Source: Rhyzopertha dominica
Lineage: Eukaryota > Arthropoda > Insecta > Coleoptera > Bostrichidae
Reading direction: 5' to 3'
Assembly (NCBI GenBank): GCA_025024175.1
Contig: QCXZ01000041.1
Location: 13,511,786-13,575,785 of the forward strand
Length of the DNA: 64,000 nucleotides
Shown here piece after piece: positions 56,937-64,000 of the stretch. A program made the translations under genes and the position numbers. Under the pieces are notes generated by a model that was given only the letters and a program-made list of their open reading frames with translations, was not told the origin of the DNA and did not search any database. Position 1 is the first letter of the stretch, and each line of letters opens with the position of its first letter.

Positions 56937-58020
56937 ATGGCTCGAGGAAAAGCGTTGAGTATTGAGTTGCGTAATCTTATTGTAAAATTGCGTCTAGATG
57001 GTAACAGTGGGCGAAAAATCGCAAAAGATCTCGATTTACCTGTGTCAAGTGTTGCTGACATTATCAAAAAATATTCATCAAGTGGTTCTGTTGCAATTGG
57101 AAAAAGCACTGGACGAAAACGGATAATTAATGACAGAGATGTTCGAGTTTTAATTAGCATCGCAAAGGAAAATCGCCGGAGTAGTCTACGAGATTTAAAT
57201 GCAATATGGTCAGAAAGAATAAAGAAAAGAGCTTCTACAGAGACTACTCGTAAATACCTCGGAAAGCGGGGCTATAAATTTTATAAAGTAAGTTTAAGAG
57301 GTAAGTCTCTTGTACTCAAAAAGTAAAATTATATTAATTATTCAACAGGCAAAAGAAAAACCACTGCTGACTATCCGCCAGAAACAAAATCGACTAAAAT
57401 GGGCAAAACAAAGACAAAATTATGAACAAAGACAATGGAACAGCATCATTTTTAGTGATGAGTCAAAATTTGATGTATGCGTCGCTGATATGCGAAAGAG
57501 AGTGATTCGTAACAAATCTGAAACTTACCACAAAGACTGTTTAAAACGGACTGTTAAGTTTCCTGCTAGTGTTATGATCTGGGGATGTATGTCTTCGAAA
57601 GGTGTTGGATCTTTGCATTTTATAGATGGTACTGTGAACGCCCAAAAATACATTGATATATTGAGAACCAATTTACTCCCATCAGTAGAAATTTTAGTTG
57701 ATGATGGCGAATGGACTTTTCAACAGGACGGCGCATCTTCGCATACCGCGAAAATTACAAAACAATAGTTTCAAGACAACTCTATTAACGTTCTGGACTG
57801 GCCCTCCAGTAGCCCGGATCTTAATCCTATAGAGAATCTTTGGGCCATAATGAAAAGAAAGCTAAGAAAGGATCCCCAAAGAAATATTGAAGGTTTGAAA
57901 CAAAAAATTTCGGAAATCTGGGAATCTATAACTGCAGAGGACTGTCAAAATCTGTTAAATACAATGTCTGACCGAATAAAGGCAGTAATTAAAGCCAAAG
58001 GGGATGTAACTCAATATTAA
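56937..58020 (+). pseudogene. Tc1 transposase (DD34E) with predicted phase-0 intron and one stop
   Basis: Exon 1 (56937-57287, 117 codons) holds paired helix-turn-helix domains (ELRNLIVKLRLDGNSGRKIA; SLRDLNAIW). At 57288 a GTAAGT donor opens a 61-bp intron ending TTCAACAG at 57348. Removing it joins the lysine codon to GCA in frame and brings together the family's usual spacing before KPLL. Exon 2 (57349-58020) has the catalytic Asp in FSDESKFD, the second in QQDGASSHTA and Glu in DLNPIENLW, with 34 residues between the last two if the in-frame TAG (57766-57768) is counted. The total is about 340 positions, normal for Tc1. The stop lies where the family usually has an aromatic residue; as written the copy is inactive. 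Confidence 0.9.
57288..57348 (+). other. predicted intron in Tc1 transposase
   Basis: 61 bp, GTAAGT at the 5' end and a pyrimidine-containing ATTATTCAACAG at the 3' end, phase 0. Unspliced, the frame terminates at 57324-57326. A second GTAAGT at 57301 would not restore frame. Confidence 0.75.
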
Positions 58021-58027
58021 GGTGGTC

Positions 58028-58249
58028 TGTCCGAAGATTTAGTTGACAACGAATTTGTTATAGTGTTGAATAAGCACTAATTTCTTAAACATAATATGTT
58101 TTTCTACTCATGTATTTTCCAAAGAGTAAACCTGTATATAGTTGTATTTGATGAAAGTAATATAAATTTGAAAAATATGTTCTACATATCGTAAAAATTA
58201 CTTACTCTCAAAAATATGAAGTGTCCGAACCTATAGTTGTTTGGGCTCG
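58028..58249 (-). repeat. Tc1 right terminal inverted repeat
   Basis: Inverted copy of 56593-56814. Cores TGTCCGAA occur at 58028-58035 (inner) and AGTGTCCGAA at 58220-58229 (outer). Confidence 0.92.
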
Positions 58250-58251
58250 TA

Positions 58252-58839
58252 GACAGTTCCAGTTTTGCTGTTCCGGATCTACAGTTTCGATTCTACCGTT
58301 CCGAATCTACGATTGCGAGTGTACAGGTCCAATTCTACGATTCCAAATATATGTTAAGTTCGAGTCCGTTTTCGATTCCGCTCCAAACAGACAAAAAATT
58401 ACGGTTGCTTAGCATCACGGTGGTGACAAATTTGCAAAAAATATTAACCTAGTTTTTAAAGGCAGTATAAATATAATAAAAAAAAACTGCATGTCTCTAA
58501 AATGACGTGCTGTAACAATAATGTTCGCTTAACTCTAGTTATGATAGCCTACCCGCCATACTTATTTGAATTTACGATGTATGTATTTTTAATGCTGCTG
58601 TGTATATAAGATAGTGTGAGACAAGACAATAGTTGTATTACTTTATTTTGTTACTTGCTATTATTTATAATCGAATAAACAAAATGAACTTTCCACCTTA
58701 AAATGCTGACGGTCTTAAGTAGTTGGTGCACTCGCATCACATTTCTATAAATAATTGCGTAACCTAATCTCCAGCAATTGTCTACCGACACAACTATAGT
58801 CTCTCGGCTCTATTTCGAATTGTACGAATTAATTCTCAC
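58252..58839. other. inverted minisatellite fragment, then no feature
   Basis: 58252-58380 contains degenerate units like GATTCTACCGTTCCGAATCTAC, resembling the reverse complement of the 55.9-kb minisatellite. 58381-58839 shows nothing supportable. Confidence 0.45.
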
Positions 58840-59068
58840 CTGCTTCCGTAGAATTAAGCAGGAACAAAGCTCTCGCCTGGGCAATGTCGCTGATGGTGCT
58901 TTCTCCCGCAGATAAATTATGATTGAGATGAATACCCTGGTGTAATTTAGCGAAACAAATAAGAGTTGGATGTGCACCGGTCTGCATTATGATCGTTGAT
59001 GCAACATAATCCATCACTTGGGAGCGTGAGAATTTCAGGGGAGTGCGGAACAGCAAACAGTGATACAA
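58840..59068 (-). CDS. candidate internal exon, unknown protein
   Basis: A minus-strand frame open across this stretch ends at a donor GTGAGA (58839-58834) in phase 1. Texture is protein-like (GAHPTLICFAKLHQG, SISDIAQARALFLLN-type stretch). Possible acceptors include TTACACCAG near 58951, which would leave a shorter exon. The 5' limit is therefore uncertain. No domain was recognised. Confidence 0.28.
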
Positions 59069-59815
59069 ACGGGTTCATGCATTATCCAGGACGTCTTAGT
59101 TCCGAGATTTTTTAAACAAAGTATTTCTACAACTATAGCGGAGTTACAAGCTTAAGCACTGAATAATGTAACTGATGTAAATGGTGATTCAAGTGATTAT
59201 GTGGTAATGTTACTGACATTTCGATTACTATATTAGGATCCCCCAACAAATGAAGTGATCACGTGTAGTCCACACATCTATCACGTGATCGCAACCCCTT
59301 CCCTTCCGAAAAGCGTAACTTAAACCGCACAACAAATTTTGACATTTATTTTTTTGAGGCAACATAACCTAACTTTTTCTGGACTTAGCGAACGTTCAGG
59401 TTTGGAATTTACAACAGAAAAGTTTACTCAAAGATGCCGTATGGCAATATCTTACAATTAAATTGTCCAAGAACATAGTTTTGCAATTTTACTTTAATTT
59501 CGGTCGGACGGTAAGGTTGGCTAGTGTGAAACGGGATTGAAGCAGATCTCCCTCGGTTGCGGAGAACCAATAGGAAAGCTGCGTTTGAAAATCACATGAA
59601 GATCACGCGTGTTTATTACTCCGTCTGTTGGGTGATCCAACTATAGTTTAATTTACATATTAAAAAACTCGATATAATAAAAATGACTTTTAAAACCTCA
59701 GAGAATCGTGTTCATTTATTCGCATGCTCCATTTGACTTTTCTGCGCTTCCAGTTACATTTATTTAAACATATTATTTTGAATGCGTGTTGTGTATGTGA
59801 GCGTCTTTAAATTAC
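59069..59815. other. no supported feature
   Basis: Unique-looking AT-rich sequence; no repeats or coding seen. Confidence 0.4.
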
Positions 59816-59930
59816 TGACGTAATGCTCCCGGCGAGTCGTCATCGGATGGGAAGGCTGCTTACAGGAGAGGTATTCATCCCGTTTCGTAATCGTCTAGTA
59901 ACAAGACATGTTCGTTTTACTTGCGAAATA
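59816..59930 (+). repeat. direct duplication, copy 1
   Basis: Matches 60525-60650 with scattered differences (shared GTCATCGGATGGGAAGGC, ACAAGACATGTTCGTT). CpG content is retained in both copies, about 710 bp apart, on either side of the 40-bp minisatellite. Confidence 0.75.
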
Positions 59931-60061
59931 ACTAATTAATAAATCGCTAATTAGAGAATGCATTCCGGTCAATCTTTACTTGCATCTGTATAGACTGCTG
60001 TTGGTAAATGAAGATTGCAAATCTGCAGTAAGGGTTTCTATAATATCTCTGTCTTGTGGCA

Positions 60062-60380
60062 GGGTTCAGTCGTCAAATGGATATTATCGTGTAAACCTGA
60101 AGGGTTCAGTCTGCTATGGACATCATTGTGTAAACCTAAAAAAGGGTTTAGCCCGCCAATGGACATCATTATGCAAACTAAAAGGGTTCAGTCCACCAAT
60201 GAACATCATGCGCAAATATAAACAGTTCATTCCACGGATGGACATCATTTTGCAAAGTTAAAGGGTTCAGTCCGCCAGTGGACATTATTTTGCAAACCTA
60301 GGGGGCTCAATCCGCAACGGGCATCATTTTGCAAACTTAAAGGACACGTTCCGCCAATAGACATCATACGAGACATAAAA
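60062..60380 (+). repeat. 40-bp minisatellite, about 8 units
   Basis: Units start at about 60062, 60102, 60144, 60184, 60224, 60263, 60303 and 60342. The consensus contains GGGTTCAGTCCGCCAATGG then ACATCATTTTGCAAAC. Units differ by substitutions and one- to two-base indels. The open frames at 59980-60261 arise from the repeat. Confidence 0.9.
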
Positions 60381-60524
60381 GAGTCTGCTTCAATTCAGGC
60401 ATAAAATCACATAACCTAAAAGTGAGTTGCTGTAACAAATGTAATCCAACCACGTCATTTTTAACGACTCCCACATTTTAAGGACAAAACTGAAAGGATC
60501 GCCGAATTAGAATGTCCTTGAATC

Positions 60525-60650
60525 GCTCACGTAATGCGCCCGGCGAATGCGTCATCGGATGGGAAGGCAGATGACGAGAAAGGCATTCATTTCGATATCA
60601 TTTCGCTTCTTAATCGCCTAGTGACAAGACATGTTCGTTGTACTAGCGAA
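60525..60650 (+). repeat. direct duplication, copy 2
   Basis: Second copy of 59816-59930 in the same orientation, slightly longer by a few inserted bases near 60595. Confidence 0.75.
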
Positions 60651-61729
60651 GTCTTCGACCGCTCCTGGCACTATATATATTTTCGTTTAGAAGCAAAAGT
60701 CTATAACACTTTTCTTCTACTGCAGACTTACACTACTAGTAGTGTAAACTTAACCATTTCGTATTTATAAATATTGAGATACCGATTTTGTGCTTTCTGG
60801 ACAATTTTTCAAGGTACCTCCGTTTCAGCTACGTTTTCCTACGTTTTAAAACACGCAAAGTACATTTTTCCTTCGGCTAAATGGATATTTTTTTGTCAAG
60901 TAATAAAGCCACTCTTTACATCCTTAGACAGGAATTATGTTATTGCCTACAATGTATTCCTAACAACGACTTATAATACGCAAGAGATAATAAGCTCCAT
61001 AAAAATTTAATAATGGAGCTCGTTAAGAGGTCTCTTTTTTATTTATTACACAGTCTGGTACGTTTAATGATCACAGGTACACCGTTTCGTCGCGAAATAC
61101 AAGAGCTCTTTTTTATAATATTACCGTAGATATCGAAAACTAAGGGCGAGGTAGTCGATTAAGAACTGATAAAGATCAATTTTTATAATGGATTAGTTGA
61201 AATATATATAATACCATAAATATTGTTTAAGTCACGTCCATCTATAGGGCAGTCATAATTAATCATGATTAGTTAACTTTAGGTCAAATATGTTTCTTAT
61301 CTGAAATAGAACGACATTTCTTTCTTATTGATGCAAATTTTAGTGCCACATACACCTCTTTCATCATGCTATTTTATAAGAATTATATATGCAGTTTTAT
61401 CGAAATACGTACCATTTTCATATTAAAAACAGCTGAATTTTCATTAACGATGAGCCATGAGAACAATTAGATTCTTTTAAATAAAATTTGTACTGCTTTT
61501 ATAGTTATTTGCATTACGAGGGAGAGAAAGACACCTTCCTGCAGTGTAGGTAAAGCAAGAAAAACACTTTAAAAGAAACAATAACTATTTTTGATATCCA
61601 TTAAATAAATCTGAATCATGTTTTTTTTTATTTTCTATGACCAACCACTATAAACAAAAATAATAAAGATTTTATAATTTCATGTACCTATAATGATTTT
61701 ACCTACAAAGCTTTGTCACGTTTTTCGTA
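60651..61729. other. no supported feature
   Basis: AT-rich; the 60534-60770 and 60774-61010 frames have no family pattern. Confidence 0.4.
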
Positions 61730-61866
61730 TTAAACGGCTTCCACAACCGTTTTCTGGAAACCAGCTCTTTCAGTATGGACAACAGTAACACCGACATCCC
61801 GGAAGATGTGTTGACAGAAGCATGAAGCATCTCTGGCTTTATTACCTAAAAATCCAGGGAGAGGTA
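61730..61866 (-). CDS. candidate terminal exon, unknown protein
   Basis: A strong acceptor (ATATTTCTTTTAG, AG at 61868-61867) precedes 137 nt that stay open to TAA (61730-61732). The roughly 44 residues look protein-like (DASCFCQHIFRDVGVTVVHT) and end in VVEAV. If real it is the last exon of a minus-strand gene lying to the right. No domain was recognised; a transposon origin is also possible. Confidence 0.33.
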
Positions 61867-62559
61867 CTAAAAGAAATATTTTGCTTTTAAACAGTGGATA
61901 ACCCAGCAACGAGTTAAAGAAATAAAGGAGGATGCCATTTTGGCATATGTCGCGAATAGATCTAAAGCTTTAAAATATTCAAGTCTTTGGTTAAAATATT
62001 CGATGCTGAGCATTCTGCAAACGGCAAAATGTTCGTTATAAACAAAAAAATACAGGTACATTTTCAGGAATGATAAGACACTGCTTCGAAACCCTATATG
62101 CAAAGTATTTACTAATAAAGGTAGATTTCAATTTCTGGATTAAATTTATTGCTAATAGTACCTATTTATCAATTTATGGATCGGTCTCATTACTAGAATA
62201 AGTGGCGTATACCGTGGTGTGAGGAGTTAACTAAGATGGTGATGTTTTGATGGAGGTTACATACTATTTGTGAAGATTCCAGATACAAAAACTCACCAAC
62301 AACGGACATTTATTGTGCAAACAATTAGCAGGGTAACTATTATTAAATTATAAAGAAAATATTGGCCACTGCCACCAGCAAAAACACACTATAATATACT
62401 TTTCCTGAATTACCAAAAAGGTAAAAGGCACATTTTAACCTGTTGGAAAAATACTTTTACTCAAATACAATGCAAAATAACTAAATATCGGGGGTTGACA
62501 ATTCCAGAAATCTATACAGGATATTGTTTTCTGCCTTCTTCTGCTTCGTTACTTGTGAA
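61867..62559. other. no supported feature
   Basis: AT-rich; would be intron if the exon at 61730-61866 is real. Confidence 0.35.
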
Positions 62560-62990
62560 TGTAGGTGGAGACATAGACATAGCACTAAGGCTAGGGTAAT
62601 GTGAAATAGTTTGTGCTTCATGTTGGTGGCCAAATTCCTGGGACCGAGACACGTCCGTGAAGTTGGCCACAATGTCAAAGCACAAATTATACTATCATAT
62701 CCCATCCTTAGTGCTTCCATTGTGCCTCATTGTGCTTAATAGAAATCGACAGCCACATCTATTGTTTTCAAGCTATGACCGTTATGATTTTTTGTGGCCA
62801 ACTTCGCACTTAGCCACCAATTTTCAAATTTAACATATCTAAAGGCACCAGCCTTTAGTGCTTCGTTAGTGCTTCATTGTGCTTCAACTATTATGCTCCT
62901 TAAGCCAGTATGTGCCCATAATAATTACTATATAGTTATTAGGTCTAGCCACTGACATGAAGCACAAATGTTAATCTTTGCACTAATCTT
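62560..62990 (+). repeat. diverged leading edge of the 135-bp satellite
   Basis: Contains scattered GTGCTTCATT, GAAGCACAA and TTGGCCAC elements in both orientations without regular spacing; apparently older or rearranged units. Confidence 0.6.
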
Positions 62991-63940
62991 TAGTGCTTCG
63001 ATTGTGCTGCATTGTGCTTCATGTGTTAACTTGGCCACATGATCACTTTTTAGTAAAATAAATATTTTTATATTTGGAAGTTAGCCACCAAATTGAAGCA
63101 CAATTGCCCATTCTTTACTAATCTTTAGTGCTTCGATTGTGCTTCATTGTGCTTCATGTGTTAACTTGGCCACATGACCCCTTTTTAGTAAAATCAATAT
63201 TTTTATATTTGGAAGTTAGCCATCCAATTGAAGCACAATTGCTCATCTTTTACTAGTCTTTAGTGCTTCAATTGTGCTTCATTGTGCTTCATGTGTTAAG
63301 TTAGCCACACGACCTGTTTTTAGTAAAATCCATATTTTTATATTTGGAAGTTAGCCACCCAATTGAAGCACAATTGCTCATCTTTTATTAGTCTTTAGTG
63401 CTTCGATTGTGCTTCATGTGTTAAGTTAGCCACACGACCTGTTTTTAGTCAAATCCATATTTTTATATTTGGAAGTTAGCCTCCCAATTGAAGCACAATT
63501 GCTCATCTTTTCCTAGTCTTTAGTGCTTCGATTCTCCTTCATTGTGCTTCATGTGTTAACTTAGCCACATGACCCCTTTTCCGTAAAATCCATATTTTTA
63601 TATTTGGAAGTTAGCCACCCAATTGAAGCACAATTGCTCATCTTTTACTAGTCTTTAGTGCTTCGATTGTGCTTCATGTGTTAAGTTAGCCACACGACCT
63701 GTTTTTAGTAAAATCCATATTNCTATATTTGGAAGTTAGCCACCCAANCGAAGCTCAATTGCCCATCTTTTAACAGTCTTTAGTGCTTCGATTGTGCTTC
63801 ATTGTGCTTCATGTGTTGAGTTAGCCACACGACCTGTTTTTAGTAAAATCCATATTTTTATATTTGGAAGTTAGCCACCCAATTGAAGCACAATTGCTCA
63901 TCTTTTACTAGTCTTTAGTGCTTCAATTCAATTGCGTTCA
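62991..63940 (+). repeat. 135-bp tandem repeat, about 7 units
   Basis: TAGTGCTTC landmarks occur at 62991, 63126, 63261, 63396, 63521, 63656, 63781 and 63916, giving periods of 135 or 125 bp. The 125-bp units lack one 10-bp GTGCTTCATT sub-repeat. Each unit holds both GAAGCACAAT and its inverse ATTGTGCTTC, so each can form a hairpin, plus TTAGCCAC and ATATTTTTATATTTGG. Ns at 63722 and 63748. The array breaks down after 63930. Confidence 0.92.
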
Positions 63941-64000
63941 GTTATACATTTTCAACCTCCAATTGCCAAGTCATTAGAGGCAATAGGCCACTACGCCACC

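Larger units (their letters stand above)
56591..58251 (+). mobile_element. Tc1-like transposon with long IR/DR ends
   Basis: 1657-bp element (56593-58249) flanked by TA on both sides, starting CGAGCCCAAACAAC and ending with its inverse. Terminal inverted repeats are about 222 bp (56593-56814; 58028-58249) with scattered mismatches. Each repeat has a TTCGGACA-core direct repeat at its outer and inner ends, the IR/DR arrangement known in some Tc1-like elements. It encodes a DD34E transposase split by an apparent intron and carrying one in-frame stop. Confidence 0.95.

Noticed and set aside
59980..60261. Repeat protein encoded by the 40-bp array
   Set aside because: Unit length of 40 is not a multiple of three and varies, so no stable peptide repeat is encoded.
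62991..63940. CRISPR array
   Set aside because: Repeats are 125-135 bp head-to-tail without unique spacers, and the setting is a eukaryotic genome.

Overview
The window is a stretch of eukaryotic nuclear DNA, most probably from an arthropod. It is AT-rich, with scattered single N calls, one 100-N scaffold gap (18568-18667) and no complete ordinary cellular gene. Short coding-like blocks are bounded by GT/AG splice sites. The repeat fauna fits an insect or other arthropod: Mag-type Ty3/Gypsy elements primed by tRNA-Ser, Jockey/CR1-like LINEs, Penelope-like fragments, Tc1/mariner and hAT DNA elements, and a tRNA-derived SINE. The window looks like an intergenic desert or the introns of a large gene, filled with nested transposable elements. 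Species assignment is inference.

Layout. 1-5.6 kb: a CpG-rich candidate minus-strand exon (2740-2967), a 230-bp MITE, a decayed mariner-like transposase and a second hairpin MITE. 7.1-12.6 kb: a complete Gypsy element (LTRs identical to the eye, 5-bp TSD) inserted in the end of an older repeat, called family X here. 13.4-14.2 kb: Penelope-like reverse transcriptase fragment. 14.2-15.4 kb: GC-richer unidentified block. 16.6-25.7 kb: two ~2-kb inverted arms carrying an unknown two-exon gene, enclosing an assembly gap and two decayed LINEs. 26.7-28.3 kb: tRNA-Lys(CTT)-like gene, a candidate terminal exon, and a Penelope GIY-YIG fragment within an inverted repeat. 29.2-33.1 kb: a CpG-rich conserved-looking block, family X copy 2, a perfect 26-bp palindrome and two opposed tRNA-SINE copies. 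33.5-36 kb: decayed minus-strand LINE. 37.5-41.9 kb: second Gypsy element with one in-frame stop. 42.5-44.6 kb: decayed plus-strand LINE holding a probable solo LTR. 45.5-46.3 kb: THAP-domain gene remnant. 47.9-49.8 kb: two hAT MITEs in opposite orientation. 53.5-61.9 kb: three candidate minus-strand exons, family X copy 3, minisatellites and a Tc1 element with long IR/DR-type terminal repeats and an apparent phase-0 intron. 62.6-64 kb: a 135-bp tandem repeat.

How the parts relate. The Gypsy elements encode Gag, protease, reverse transcriptase, RNase H and integrase, and carry primer-binding and polypurine sites. Both have breaks in pol, but intact-looking LTRs and TSDs mark them as recent. 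Nesting gives relative ages: Gypsy-1 is younger than family X copy 1; the solo LTR is younger than its LINE; the hAT MITEs are younger than their host segment. I found no clearly new molecular system. The most unusual items are the 2-kb inverted duplication meeting the scaffold gap, the intron-bearing Tc1 with IR/DR ends, and the Penelope fragment flanked by inverted repeats.
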